Positions 43,000-52,390 of a DNA stretch of 64,000 nucleotides are shown one piece after another. The position numbers were made by a program, and so were the translations under genes. Numbering within the stretch: the first letter of the stretch is position 1; each line of letters opens with the position of its first letter. Source of the stretch: Pseudideonella sakaiensis (GTDB lineage Bacteria; Pseudomonadota; Gammaproteobacteria; Burkholderiales; Burkholderiaceae_C). Under the pieces are notes generated by a model that did not search any database, was not told the DNA's origin, and saw only the letters and a program-made list of their open reading frames with translations. The DNA is taken from the NCBI RefSeq assembly GCF_001293525.1, contig NZ_BBYR01000069.1:1-64000 (forward strand), written 5' to 3'.

Positions 43000-45069
43000 A
43001 TGACCGCACACCCCGCCCTCGCGACGCCGGCGACGCCGCGCCGTCCGATCCGCGAGCTGCCCGACGAACTCGTCAGCCAGATCGCCGCCGGCGAGGTCGT
43101 CGAGCGGCCGGCCTCGGTGGTGCGCGAGCTGGTGGACAACGCGCTCGACGCCGGCGCCGCCGAGGTCGGCGTGAAGCTGCTGGCCGGCGGCATCCGCTCG
43201 GTGCTGGTGGAGGACGACGGCGCCGGCATCCCGGCGGCCGAGCTGGCGCTCGCGCTGCGCCGCCATGCCACCAGCAAGATCGCCTCGCTGGAGGAGCTGG
43301 AGCGGGTGGGCACGATGGGCTTCCGGGGCGAGGCGCTGGCGGCGATCGCGTCGGTCAGCGAACTGAGCCTGCTCAGCCGCACCGCGGACGCGCCACACGC
43401 GCACCGGCTCGACGCGCGCAGCGGCGAGCTGGCGCCGGCCGCGCGCGGCACCGGCACCAGCGTCGAGGTGCGCGAGCTGTTCTTCTCGACGCCGGCGCGG
43501 CGCAAGTTCCTGAAGACCGAGTCCACCGAGCTGGCCCACTGCACCGAGGCGCTGCGCCGCCATGCGCTGGCCCGGCCGGACGTCGGCTTCGGGCTCTGGC
43601 ACGACGGCAAGCCGCTGCAGCAGTGGCGCCGCAGCAGCCCCGAGCAGCGCCTCGCGCAGGTGCTGGGCGAGGACTTCATCGGCGCCAGCCGGCCGGTGGC
43701 GCTGGACCTCGGCGTGCTGCGCATCGCCGGCCGCACCGGCCTGCCCGAGGCCGCGCGGGCGCGGGCCGACCACCAGTACGTCTACGTCAACGGCCGCCAC
43801 GTGCGCGACAAGCTGATCGCGCACGCGGTGCGCGCCGCCTACGAGGACGTGCTGCACGGCGGCCGGCAGCCGGCCTACGTGCTGTTCATCGAGATCGCGC
43901 CGGAGCGCGTCGACGTCAACGTGCACCCGACCAAGACCGAGGTGCGCTTCCGCGAGTCGCGCGAGGTGCACCAGGCGGTGCGCAAGGCGATCGAGGCGGC
44001 GCTGGCGGTGCCGCGCGCCGGGCTCGCCGGGCCCGGATCGGCGGCGGGCAGCCCTGCGGCGGCGGACCTGGCCCCCGGTGCCCCGGCGCCGGCCGGTGAG
44101 GCCGGCGGGCCCACGGGCGCCTTCGCCGCGGCGCGGCCGCGCGCCGGCGCCTGGCCCGGCGCGGCGAGCTACCCGCCGGTGCAGGGCCGCCTCGGGCTCG
44201 CGCAGGCGGCGCTGCTGCATGCGCGCGAGCCCGGCGTGGCGGCCGGCCCGTCGTGGGGAACCGTGCCGGGCGCCGGACCGGGCACCGGCGCGCTGGCCGG
44301 ATCCCCCACGGAGCGGCAGGCGCCCGGGCCGGGTGGCACGACCGCGCCGGTCGCCGGCGGCCGCACGCCCGGGGGGCCGGCAGACGGCGGGGACGCGGCC
44401 GGCGCGCGCGACGCGTTCGGCAACGCGCCGGCCGGCGGCCCCGCCGCGGCGCATGCCGCAGTCGAGGCCGGGGCCGGGGAGTGGCCGCTGGGCCGCGCGC
44501 TGGCACAGGTCGCCGGCATCTACGTGCTGGCCGAGAACGCCCAGGGCCTGGTCGTGGTCGACATGCACGCGGCGCATGAGCGCATCGTCTACGAGCGCCT
44601 GAAGGCCGCGTGGGCCGACGGCGCACGCCCGCTGGACACGCAGGCGCTGCTGATCCCGGCGACCTTCGCCGCCACCCCGCAGGAGATCGCCGCCGCGGAG
44701 GCGCATGCCGAGACCCTGCTGCAGCTCGGCCTGGACGTGGCCCCACTGTCACCGGGCGTGCTGGCGGTGCGTTCCCGCCCGGTCGCGCTGCCCGGCGGCG
44801 ACGTGGTGGAGCTGGCGCGCGGGGTGCTGGCCGAGCTGGCCCAGGTCGGTGCCAGCGCGGCGGTCGAGCGGGCGCGCCACGAGATCCTGTCCACCATGGC
44901 CTGCCACGGCGCGGTGCGCGCGAACCGGCCGCTGACCCTGGTGGAGATGAACGCGCTGCTGCGCGACATGGAGCGCACCGAGCGCGCCGACCAGTGCAAC
45001 CACGGCCGGCCGACCTGGCGCCAGGTGAGCCTGCGCGAGCTCGACGCCATGTTCTGGCGCGGCCGCTGA
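43000..45069 (+). CDS. mutL: DNA mismatch repair protein MutL
   Basis: 689 residues. The N-terminal GHKL ATPase has IAAGEVVERPASVVRELVDN, DDGAGIP, GTMGFRGEALAAIASV and the Mlh1-type NVHPTKTEVRF block. Residues about 345-500 form an Ala/Gly/Pro-rich linker longer than usual. The C-terminal dimerisation domain carries DMHAAHERIVYE (residues 521-532), a variant of the DQHA-x2-E-x4-E endonuclease motif, and ACHGAVRANRPL and CNHGRPT near the end. Nicking activity is therefore plausible. No upstream mutS here. Confidence 0.96.
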   Translation: MTAHPALATPATPRRPIRELPDELVSQIAAGEVVERPASVVRELVDNALDAGAAEVGVKLLAGGIRSVLVEDDGAGIPAAELALALRRHATSKIASLEELERVGTMGFRGEALAAIASVSELSLLSRTADAPHAHRLDARSGELAPAARGTGTSVEVRELFFSTPARRKFLKTESTELAHCTEALRRHALARPDVGFGLWHDGKPLQQWRRSSPEQRLAQVLGEDFIGASRPVALDLGVLRIAGRTGLPEAARARADHQYVYVNGRHVRDKLIAHAVRAAYEDVLHGGRQPAYVLFIEIAPERVDVNVHPTKTEVRFRESREVHQAVRKAIEAALAVPRAGLAGPGSAAGSPAAADLAPGAPAPAGEAGGPTGAFAAARPRAGAWPGAASYPPVQGRLGLAQAALLHAREPGVAAGPSWGTVPGAGPGTGALAGSPTERQAPGPGGTTAPVAGGRTPGGPADGGDAAGARDAFGNAPAGGPAAAHAAVEAGAGEWPLGRALAQVAGIYVLAENAQGLVVVDMHAAHERIVYERLKAAWADGARPLDTQALLIPATFAATPQEIAAAEAHAETLLQLGLDVAPLSPGVLAVRSRPVALPGGDVVELARGVLAELAQVGASAAVERARHEILSTMACHGAVRANRPLTLVEMNALLRDMERTERADQCNHGRPTWRQVSLRELDAMFWRGR

Positions 45070-45136
45070 GCGGCGCCACGCCCGCAGCGGCCCCCGCGAC
45101 GGAACTCGGCACCCGCTTCGACGATCCCTGCCGCCC

Positions 45137-46096
45137 ATGCGCCTGCCGTCGACCCCGTCCCCCGCCCTGTCGCGCCGCCTGCGGCGCCCGCTGCTCTCGC
45201 TGGCCCTGCTGGGCGCGCTGGCGAGCGGCCTGTTCGCCGGCTGCAGCACGCTCGACGAGCAGCAGCGCCGCTGGATCTTCCAGGCCAGCGCCGACGCGCC
45301 GTGGCCGCAGGAGCGCCGCGGCCCGCGCGACGACGGGCTGGAGAACGTCTGGATCGAGCACCCCTCCGCGCTCAGCGGCCGCCCGGTGACGCTGCATGCG
45401 CTGTGGTCGCCGAACGAGTCCGCGGACGCGCCGCTGCTGCTCTACCTGCACGGCGCGCGGCGCAACATCGAGGCCTCGCGCTTCCGCATCGCGCAGATGC
45501 GGGCGCTGGGCTTCTCGGTGCTGGCGATCGACTACCGCGGCTTCGGCCAGAGCACCGACGAGCTGCCCTCCGAGGCCGGCGTGCTGGAAGACGCGCGCGC
45601 GGCCTGGGACTGGCTCGCGCGCCAGCACCCGGGACGCCCGCGCTACGTCTTCGGCCACTCGCTGGGCGGCGCGATCGCGGTCCAGCTGGCCGAGGCGGTC
45701 GACGACGAGCGCGGCCTGATCGTCGAGGGCAGCTTCACCTCGATCGCCGACGTCTTCCGGACGTTCAAGTGGGGCTGGCTGCCGGTGACGCCGCTGATCA
45801 CGCAGCGCTTCGACTCGGCCGACGCGATCGCGCGCGTCGGCTCGCCGGTGCTGATCGTGCACGGCAGCCGCGACGGCCTGATCCTGCCGCAGCTCGGCCG
45901 GGCGCTGTACGAGCGGGCGGTCGAGCCCAAGCGCTTCGTGCTCGTCGAGGGCGGCACCCACTACAGCACCAACGGCGTCGGCCAGCCGCTGTACCGCGAG
46001 GCGCTGCGCGAGCTGTTCGGGATCGGCGCCGTGCCGCGGCCGACCGCGACCGGGGCAGGCGCGCCCGCGCCGGCCGCAGCGCCGGCCGGCTCCTGA
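45137..46096 (+). CDS. alpha/beta hydrolase lipoprotein
   Basis: 319 residues. A signal sequence leads to a lipobox (LFAGCS, Cys near residue 36), so it is probably a membrane-anchored lipoprotein. The hydrolase core has LLLYLHGARRNIEASRFRIA with an oxyanion-type HG, the nucleophile elbow FGHSLGGAIAV, and the late acid/His region VLIVHGSRDGLILP then GGTHYSTNG. It resembles serine aminopeptidase S33/BAAT-like hydrolases. Substrate unknown. Confidence 0.85.
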   Translation: MRLPSTPSPALSRRLRRPLLSLALLGALASGLFAGCSTLDEQQRRWIFQASADAPWPQERRGPRDDGLENVWIEHPSALSGRPVTLHALWSPNESADAPLLLYLHGARRNIEASRFRIAQMRALGFSVLAIDYRGFGQSTDELPSEAGVLEDARAAWDWLARQHPGRPRYVFGHSLGGAIAVQLAEAVDDERGLIVEGSFTSIADVFRTFKWGWLPVTPLITQRFDSADAIARVGSPVLIVHGSRDGLILPQLGRALYERAVEPKRFVLVEGGTHYSTNGVGQPLYREALRELFGIGAVPRPTATGAGAPAPAAAPAGS

Positions 46097-46227
46097 GGGC
46101 CGGCGCCGCGGGCCGTGCTGCCGCGGCCGCGGCGCCCGGCGCGGCCCCTGCCGGGTCTCCGGCACGGGCCGCCGGTGCCACGCGGCCGGCGACCGTGGTC
46201 CAATCGCGCCTCGCTCCCCGCACCGCC

Positions 46228-47859
46228 ATGGCCACCCTGACCCTCAAGCGCAAGCCGCGCCCCGACGCCCCCGACGACCGCCGCCGCGAGCCGGCGCGTG
46301 CGCCGGTCCGCGGCCACCGCAGCGGCCTCGCGCGGCGACCGACGCTGGCCGAGGCCCAGGCCGAGCGCGCCCGGCGCGACGCGGAGACGCCCGCGTGGGC
46401 CCGCGGGCCGGCGGCCGCCGGCGCGGCCGACCGCCCGGGCCCGCGCGCGGCGGGCCGGGACCGGGGCCGCGAGGGCGACCGCGGCCGGGGGCGGGACCCG
46501 GGCCGCCCCGGAGACGCCCGCCGCGACGGCGGGCCGCGCCGCGAGCCGCCGGGCCCCTTCGGTGGCGACCGGCGCGGGGACCGCGCGGCACCCCGGCGCG
46601 ACGCCATGCCTGCCCGCCGCGAGGGCCCTCCACCGCACGGACGACCGACCCGCGAGCCGCGGCCGGACGGCCCGCGGGACAGCCGCGTCCGCCGCCAGGA
46701 CGGCGGCTGGCCCCGCGACGACGGCGGGTGGCCGCGCCACGACGACGGACGGCCCCATCCGGCCGCGGACCGGCCGCGCCGCGACGCCCCCTCGCCGCAC
46801 GACGCCCCCGCGCCGCGCCGCGCCGCGCCCGCGGGGCCGCCGGCCGGCCGCAACACCGCCTTCGATCGGCGGCCCGGCCCGGCCGGCGCACCGCTGGCGG
46901 CACCACGCCGGCACCCCGCGGACCCCCGGCCCGACCGCCCGCCGTTCGCATCCGGCGCAGCCGCCGCAGCCGGCCGGGCGGCCGCGCCGGGCGCCGGCAC
47001 CGGGGCCCGGGACCCGCGCGACGCCGGCCCCGGCCCGACGCCCTCCCCGCGCCAGCCCCGCCCGCTGGCGCCGCCGGCCGGCGACCTGCTGCGCCTGTCG
47101 AAGTACATGGGCGAACTCGGCCTGGCCTCGCGTCGCGAGGCCGACGAATGGATCGCGAAGGGCTGGGTGCGGGTGGACGGCGAGGTCGTCGACACGCTGG
47201 GCGCGCGCGTGCGCCGCGGCCAGGCGGTGCAGATCGACACGCCAGCGCAGCGCGCCCAGGCCGACAAGGTCACGGTGCTGCTGAACAAGCCGGTCGGCTG
47301 GGTCAGCGGCCAGGCGGAAGACGGCCACCTGCCGGCCGTCACCCTGGTCACCCCGGCCAACCGCTGGAGCGGCGACCGCAGCCCGCGGCGCTTCAACCCG
47401 CAGCAGCTGCGCAGCCTGGTGCCCGCCGGCCGGCTCGACATCGACTCGGTCGGCCTGCTGGTGCTCACGCAGGACGGCCGCATCGCGCGCACGCTGATCG
47501 GCGAGGACAGCCCGGTCGAGAAGGAGTACCTGGTGCGGGTGCAGCCGATCGACGGCGGCGGCTGGGACGAGTCCGCCGGGCTGGCCGCGCTGCGCCACGG
47601 CCTGTCGCTGGACGGCGTGGCGCTGCGCCCGGCCGAGGTCGAGCGGCTCAACGAGGACCAGCTGCGCTTCGTGCTGCGCGAGGGCCGCAAGCGGCAGATC
47701 CGCCGCATGTGCGAGGCGGTGGGCCTGGCGGTGGTGGGGCTGAAGCGCGTGCGCATCGGCGGGGTGCGGCTCGGCGAGCTGCCCCCCGGCCAGTGGCGCT
47801 ACCTGGGCGCGGACGAGTCCTTCGTGCCGGCGTCGCCGCGCGCCAGCCGGCGGCCGTAG
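46228..47859 (+). CDS. RsuA/RluB/RluF-family pseudouridine synthase with a long disordered N-terminus
   Basis: 543 residues. The C-terminal half has an S4 RNA-binding domain (LRLSKYMGELGLASRREADE, from about residue 287) and a pseudouridine synthase domain with the catalytic aspartate at 404 in AGRLDIDSVGLLVLT, plus KKPVGW-like KPVGWVSGQ and REGRKRQIRRMCEAVGL. The target is probably 23S rRNA (RluB/RluF type), but the exact site is unclear. The first 286 residues are Arg/Asp/Gly/Pro-rich and disordered. Its end overlaps the convergent peptidase gene by 61 bases. Confidence 0.88.
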   Translation: MATLTLKRKPRPDAPDDRRREPARAPVRGHRSGLARRPTLAEAQAERARRDAETPAWARGPAAAGAADRPGPRAAGRDRGREGDRGRGRDPGRPGDARRDGGPRREPPGPFGGDRRGDRAAPRRDAMPARREGPPPHGRPTREPRPDGPRDSRVRRQDGGWPRDDGGWPRHDDGRPHPAADRPRRDAPSPHDAPAPRRAAPAGPPAGRNTAFDRRPGPAGAPLAAPRRHPADPRPDRPPFASGAAAAAGRAAAPGAGTGARDPRDAGPGPTPSPRQPRPLAPPAGDLLRLSKYMGELGLASRREADEWIAKGWVRVDGEVVDTLGARVRRGQAVQIDTPAQRAQADKVTVLLNKPVGWVSGQAEDGHLPAVTLVTPANRWSGDRSPRRFNPQQLRSLVPAGRLDIDSVGLLVLTQDGRIARTLIGEDSPVEKEYLVRVQPIDGGGWDESAGLAALRHGLSLDGVALRPAEVERLNEDQLRFVLREGRKRQIRRMCEAVGLAVVGLKRVRIGGVRLGELPPGQWRYLGADESFVPASPRASRRP

Positions 47860-48905
47860 ACCTCGCGCAGCAGCGCGGTGGTCTCGGCCCGAAACGCCGG
47901 GTCGTTCAGGTACTCCGCCTCCAGCGCCACCCGCCACGCGGCATCGACGAGGCCGGCATCGAGCAGCGTGTGGCCGAGGTTGATCCACGCGGGCGCGCTG
48001 CGGTGGCGCTGGGCCGCCGTCTGGAAGGCATCCGCGGCGAGCGCCTTCTGTCCGGACGCGAAGGCGGCGTTGCCGAGGCCCACGCGCAGGCCCAGGCTGT
48101 CCGGCCAGCGCTGCACCGCGGCCGCGTAGGCGCGCAACGCCAGCGCCGGCCCGGCCACCCGCTCGAAGCCGACCGCGGCTTCCAGCGCCGCGGGCTCCTC
48201 GGCGCCGGACGGCCAGGTGCCCGGCGGCGTGACGACCATCGCCCAGCTGCCGGCGCGCACCCAGGTGTTCTCGAACAGCGGCAGCACCAGCGGCAGGCGG
48301 CGCACCAGGCCGGAGCGCAGCACCACCTCGCCCGCGCCCTGCAGGTCGTAGGCCACCAGCACCGCGTAGTGCCAGACCGGCGCGAGGTCGAGGCCCAGGT
48401 TCTGCAGCACCACCACCGGCCGACCTTCGGCCAGCGCGGCCAGCAGCGCCGGCACGCGCGGCGGCAGCCGCGTCGCGACCAGGCCCTGGCGGCGCGCCGC
48501 GGCCAGCAGCTCGAGCTGCAGGCTGCCCTCGCGCGCCGGCAGGTAGACCTGCGGCGCCAGCGCCTGCGGTGTCGTGTCCACACCGGCCGCGCCCAGCACC
48601 GTGGCCAGTGCCGCCGGGCCGCACTGGTAGGCGGTCTGCGGGAAGTGCGGCACCCGCTCCTCGAGATCGACCGCGCCCGGCAGCTCGCCGGGCAGGGCCT
48701 CGAGCAGGCCGGGGCCGCGGCTGGCGCAGCCGGCCGCGGCAGCGGCAGCCGCCAGCGCCGCCAGGGCCCGCGGCGCCGGGGACAGGGCCCAGCGCGCCAG
48801 CGCGGACCCGCCCGGGACCGCGGCGGACAGCGGCCACGCGGCCGTCGCCAGGCCGCGGCCCAGCAGGCGGCGGCGGTCGGCGCGGGGCGGAGCGTCCGCC
48901 GTCAA
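47799..48905 (-). CDS. C39-like cysteine peptidase lipoprotein with TPR tail
   Basis: 368 residues from TTG 48905. It resembles the PA2778-family cysteine peptidases. A signal sequence ends in a lipobox (AAAAGCAS). The peptidase domain has the catalytic cysteine in PQTAYQCGPAALATVL and the histidine in VWHYAVLVAYD. C-terminal residues 240-350 look like TPR helices (LGNAAFASGQKALAADAFQT). The TTG overlaps the yegP-like stop (TTGA), and no ATG precedes the signal sequence. Some relatives sit beside a PA2779-type partner gene; none is seen here. Confidence 0.75.
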   Translation of the reverse strand: MTADAPPRADRRRLLGRGLATAAWPLSAAVPGGSALARWALSPAPRALAALAAAAAAAGCASRGPGLLEALPGELPGAVDLEERVPHFPQTAYQCGPAALATVLGAAGVDTTPQALAPQVYLPAREGSLQLELLAAARRQGLVATRLPPRVPALLAALAEGRPVVVLQNLGLDLAPVWHYAVLVAYDLQGAGEVVLRSGLVRRLPLVLPLFENTWVRAGSWAMVVTPPGTWPSGAEEPAALEAAVGFERVAGPALALRAYAAAVQRWPDSLGLRVGLGNAAFASGQKALAADAFQTAAQRHRSAPAWINLGHTLLDAGLVDAAWRVALEAEYLNDPAFRAETTALLREVYGRRLARGDAGTKDSSAPR

Positions 48906-49231
48906 GGACCGCGCACGTCCGTGCTCGGGCCGTTCTCCATCACCGAGGCGATGCCGTTCTCGCGCCCGGCCTCGGCCGCGTACATCTGGCTGGTGCCGAT
49001 CACCTGCCCATTGGCCGCCTTCAGGTTGAAGTAGGGCCGGCCGTCGCTCGCGGTCCGGCGCTCGTAGCGCGCCTCCAGCGGCGCGTTCTTCTGCACCGAC
49101 GCGATGCCGTTGTCGGCCGACGCGCGGGCCTCGTACTGCTCGCTGCGCAGGATGACCTGCCCGTTGCCCGCCTTCAGCACGAAGCCGAACTGGCCCTTGT
49201 CGTTCCTCGACACCTCGTACCAACCGGCCAT
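48902..49231 (-). CDS. yegP: YegP-like DUF1508 protein
   Basis: 109 residues made of two tandem DUF1508 units: AGWYEVSRNDKGQFGFVLKA with NGQVILRSEQYEARASADNG, then RPYFNLKAANGQVIGTSQMY with GRENGIASVMENG. E. coli YegP has the same length and repeat structure; its role is not established. The start ATG (49231) lies 114 bases from the divergent exporter gene. It overlaps the downstream peptidase start. Confidence 0.92.
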   Translation of the reverse strand: MAGWYEVSRNDKGQFGFVLKAGNGQVILRSEQYEARASADNGIASVQKNAPLEARYERRTASDGRPYFNLKAANGQVIGTSQMYAAEAGRENGIASVMENGPSTDVRGP

Positions 49232-49345
49232 CGCCACCCCTTCTCGGTCGCCAGGAAGAGCCCTCACTGTAACGTCAGGTGCCGGCGCTGCCGGCGCACA
49301 CCCGCCCGCCGCATCGCGCGCGCGGCGCTCTGGTAGGCTCCCCGC

Positions 49346-50599
49346 ATGTCCGCTCCCCCCGCCGGCGACGCCGCCCCGATGCGGCCCGCCACCGTCGTGG
49401 GCCTGCTGGTCCTGCTGCTCGGCATCCAGCCCATCACCACCGACCTGTACCTGCCGGCGCTGCCCATGCTGCAGCGCGAACTGGGCGCGGGCATGCCGGC
49501 CACGCAGCTGACGCTGTCGGCGCTGATCATCGCCTTCGGCCTGGCCCAGCTGGTGGCCGGCCCGCTGGCCGACCGGCACGGCCGCCGGCCGGTGCTGCTG
49601 GTCGGGCTGGCGGCGTACGCGCTCGCCAGCCTCGGCGCGGCGCTGTCGCCGAGCATCGAGGCGCTGGTCGCGTGGCGGGTGCTGCAGGGGGTGGCGATGG
49701 CCGCGTCCGTGACCGGCGCGCGTTCGATCCTGCGCGACCTGTACGAACCGCGCGAAGGGGCCCAGGTGATGTCGCGCGCGATGGGCGGGCTCGGGGTGAT
49801 CGCGCTGCTGAGCCCGCTGGCCGGTGGCCTGATCGCACAGCACGCCGGCTGGCATGCGGCGCTGGCGGTGCTGGCCGCCTTCGGCGCGGCGACGCTGGCG
49901 GCGGTCGCGCTGTGCTACGTCGAGACGGTGCCGCGCCGCGACCCCTGCGCGACCCGCCTCGCGCCGCTGGCGCGCAACTGGGCCATCGTGCTGGCCCACC
50001 CCGGCTTCCGGGCCTGGGCCGGGCTGTCGGCGCTGGCCTACGGCGGGCTGTTCGTGGTGCTGGCCGGCTCGTCCTTCGTCTACATCGAGGTGCTCGGCGT
50101 CTCGCGCATCGGCTACGGCGCGCTGATGGCGGGCAACGGCCTGGCCTACGTGGTCGGCACCGTGGTCTGCCGGCGCTGGCTGGTGCGGCACGGCCTGCGC
50201 GCCACCGTGCGCCGCGGCGCGTGGTTCAGCCTGGCCGGTGGGCTGGGCATGGCGCTGCTGGCGCTGGGCGGCCTGGCCGGCGTGGCGGGGCTCTTTGCCT
50301 GCCAGTGCCTGTTCGCGCTCGGCCACGGCGTCCACCAGCCCTGCGGCCAGGCCGGCGCGGTCGGCCCGTTTCCGGAGAAGGCCGGCACGGCGGCCTCGCT
50401 GAGCGGCTTCCTGATGATGCTGTCGGCCTTCGGCGTCGGCCTGTGGATGGGCACGGCGCTGGATGGCACGGTGCGGCCGCTCGCCTACGGCCTCGGCGTC
50501 TTCGGCTGCGCCATCGCGCTGGTCGCCTGGACCCTGGTGCAGCGCGACGGCGAACCGGCGGCGCGGCCGGCGCCGGCGGGCGGGGCCGTGTCGCCGTGA
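49346..50599 (+). CDS. Bcr/CflA-family drug resistance MFS transporter
   Basis: 417 residues with about 12 transmembrane helices. The N-terminus shows the Bcr motif ([19 protein letters not shown]), then [20 protein letters not shown] with the MFS motif A, and a [20 protein letters not shown] segment typical of Bcr/CflA. Relatives export bicyclomycin, chloramphenicol or small metabolites. The stop overlaps the miaA GTG (GTGA). Confidence 0.9.
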   Translation: MSAPPAGDAAPMRPATVVGLLVLLLGIQPITTDLYLPALPMLQRELGAGMPATQLTLSALIIAFGLAQLVAGPLADRHGRRPVLLVGLAAYALASLGAALSPSIEALVAWRVLQGVAMAASVTGARSILRDLYEPREGAQVMSRAMGGLGVIALLSPLAGGLIAQHAGWHAALAVLAAFGAATLAAVALCYVETVPRRDPCATRLAPLARNWAIVLAHPGFRAWAGLSALAYGGLFVVLAGSSFVYIEVLGVSRIGYGALMAGNGLAYVVGTVVCRRWLVRHGLRATVRRGAWFSLAGGLGMALLALGGLAGVAGLFACQCLFALGHGVHQPCGQAGAVGPFPEKAGTAASLSGFLMMLSAFGVGLWMGTALDGTVRPLAYGLGVFGCAIALVAWTLVQRDGEPAARPAPAGGAVSP

Positions 50600-51630
50600 G
50601 CCCGCCGGGCCCGACCTCCCCGCTGCCCTGCCTGTGCCTGGCCGGGCCGACCGGCACCGGCAAGACGGCCGCCGCCCTCGCCTTCGCGCAGGCGCTGGCG
50701 CCGCGGCGCCGCGTGGAGATCGTCAGCGTGGACTCGGCGCTCGTCTACCGCGGCATGGACGTCGGCACCGCGAAGCCCACGGCCGCCGAGCGCGGGAGCG
50801 TGCCGCACCACCTGATCGACCTGATCGAGCCCGACCAGGCCTACTCGGCCGCGCGCTTCGTCGCCGACGCGGCGGCCGCCGTGGCGGCGATCCGCGGCCG
50901 CGGCCACGTGCCGCTGCTGGTCGGCGGCACCCTGCTGTACTTCAAGGCCCTGTTCGACGGCCTGGATGCGATGCCGCCGAGCGATCCGGCGGTGCGCGCC
51001 GAGATCGACGCCGAGGCCGCGCGCGCGGGCTGGCCGGCGCTGCATGCCCGGCTGGCGCAGCTCGATCCGGCGACGGCCGCGCGGCTGCCGCCGACCGACG
51101 CCCAGCGCATCCAGCGCGCGCTCGAGGTGCAGCGCCTGAGCGGCCGCCCGCTGTCGTCCTTCCACACGCGCGGGCCGGCGCCCGACACGGCCGGCCGGCC
51201 CCCGCCGGCAGCGCTGGTCTCGCTGGAACCGGCGGACCGGGCCGGCCTGCACGCGCGGCTCGCCGCGCGCTTCGACGCGATGCTCGCGGACGGGCTGCTG
51301 GACGAGGTACGCGCGCTGCGCGCCCGCGGCGACCTGCACGCGGGGCTGCCGTCGATGCGCTGCGTCGGCTACCGCCAGGCCTGGGAAGCGCTGGACGCGG
51401 CCGGCGACGGCCCGCTGGACGCCGCCGCGCAGGCCCTGCTGCGCGAGCGCGGCATCGCGGCGACGCGCCAGCTCGCGAAGCGCCAGCTCACCTGGCTGCG
51501 CGCGATGCCGTGGCGGACCGTGGTGGCCAGCGATGCGATGGACGCACCGGCGCAGACCGTCGCGGCGCTGCAGTCGATGCTGGCCGGCCTCGACGCGGCA
51601 GGCGCCGAACGCCCGCAGGAGTCCGGCTGA
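50596..51630 (+). CDS. miaA: tRNA dimethylallyltransferase MiaA
   Basis: 344 residues from GTG 50596. Adds a dimethylallyl group to A37 of tRNAs that read U-starting codons. The P-loop [16 protein letters not shown] is near residues 16-31. Further conserved blocks are [49 protein letters not shown] and CVGYRQAW, with the AKRQLTWLR end block. Coupled to the upstream exporter by GTGA. mutL and miaA lie in the same region, as in many Proteobacteria, though separated here. Confidence 0.95.
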   Translation: MSPPGPTSPLPCLCLAGPTGTGKTAAALAFAQALAPRRRVEIVSVDSALVYRGMDVGTAKPTAAERGSVPHHLIDLIEPDQAYSAARFVADAAAAVAAIRGRGHVPLLVGGTLLYFKALFDGLDAMPPSDPAVRAEIDAEAARAGWPALHARLAQLDPATAARLPPTDAQRIQRALEVQRLSGRPLSSFHTRGPAPDTAGRPPPAALVSLEPADRAGLHARLAARFDAMLADGLLDEVRALRARGDLHAGLPSMRCVGYRQAWEALDAAGDGPLDAAAQALLRERGIAATRQLAKRQLTWLRAMPWRTVVASDAMDAPAQTVAALQSMLAGLDAAGAERPQESG

Positions 51631-51631
51631 C

Positions 51632-52300
51632 ATGCTCGAGGTGCGCGGCCTGGTCAAGCGGCACGGCGGCCTGCCGGTGTTCCACGGCGTGGACCTGGCG
51701 GTGGCGTCCGGCGAGTTCGTCGCGGTGCTCGGCGAGTCGGGCGTCGGCAAGTCCACGCTGCTGAACTGCATCGCCGGGCTGGAGCCGGCCGACGGCGGCG
51801 AGATCGTGCTCGCCGGCCAGCGCCTGCGCGGCCTCGGCGACGAGGCGCTGGCGCGGCTGCGGCGCGAGCAGCTCGGTTTCGTGTTCCAGGCCTTCCACGT
51901 GCTGCCGCACCTGGACGTGGCGCAGAACATCGGGCTGCCGCTGCGGCTGCTGGGCCGGCGCGACGAGGCCGGCATCGCCGACCGCGTCGGGCAGATGCTG
52001 GACCAGGTCGGCCTCGGCGGGCTCGGCACGCGGCTGCCGCAGACCCTGTCGGGCGGCCAGCTGCAGCGGGTGGCGATCGCCCGCGCGCTGGTGCACCGGC
52101 CGCGGCTGATCCTCGCCGACGAGCCGACCGGCAACCTCGACCCGGCGACCGCCGCGACGGTGATGGACCTGCTGGTGGACCAGGTGCACGCGCAGGGCGC
52201 CGCCTGCGTGCTGGTGACCCATTCGCGCGCCGCTGCGGCGCGCGCCGACCGGGTGCGGGTGCTGCACACCGACGGCCTGCGAGCGGCCGCGGCGGACTGA
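51632..52300 (+). CDS. LolD/MacB-like ABC transporter ATP-binding protein
   Basis: 222 residues. Walker A is GESGVGKST (residues 34-42), the Q-loop region reads LGFVFQAFHVLPHLDVAQNI, the signature is LSGGQLQRVAIARAL, Walker B is LILADEPTGNLDPAT, and the H-loop is VLVTHSRAAA. The subfamily pairs with FtsX-like permeases. It begins 2 bases after the miaA stop. No permease follows directly; the nearest FtsX-like permease gene starts at 57657 and is the likely partner. Confidence 0.9.
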   Translation: MLEVRGLVKRHGGLPVFHGVDLAVASGEFVAVLGESGVGKSTLLNCIAGLEPADGGEIVLAGQRLRGLGDEALARLRREQLGFVFQAFHVLPHLDVAQNIGLPLRLLGRRDEAGIADRVGQMLDQVGLGGLGTRLPQTLSGGQLQRVAIARALVHRPRLILADEPTGNLDPATAATVMDLLVDQVHAQGAACVLVTHSRAAAARADRVRVLHTDGLRAAAAD

Positions 52301-52327
52301 CGGCGGCGCTGCCGCGGGGCAGGCCGG

Positions 52328-52344
52328 CGGCGGCGCTGCCGCCG
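52328..52344. terminator. hairpin between convergent ABC ATPase and radical SAM genes
   Basis: CGGCGGC (52328-52334), GCT loop, GCCGCCG (52338-52344) gives a 7-bp perfect stem. A near-copy with one mismatch starts at 52301, so the 90-bp convergent gap contains two related hairpins. No T-run. Confidence 0.45.
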
Positions 52345-52390
52345 GGGGCAGGCGCCGCAGGCGCGCCACCGCCGCGGGGCCGGCGGCCGC

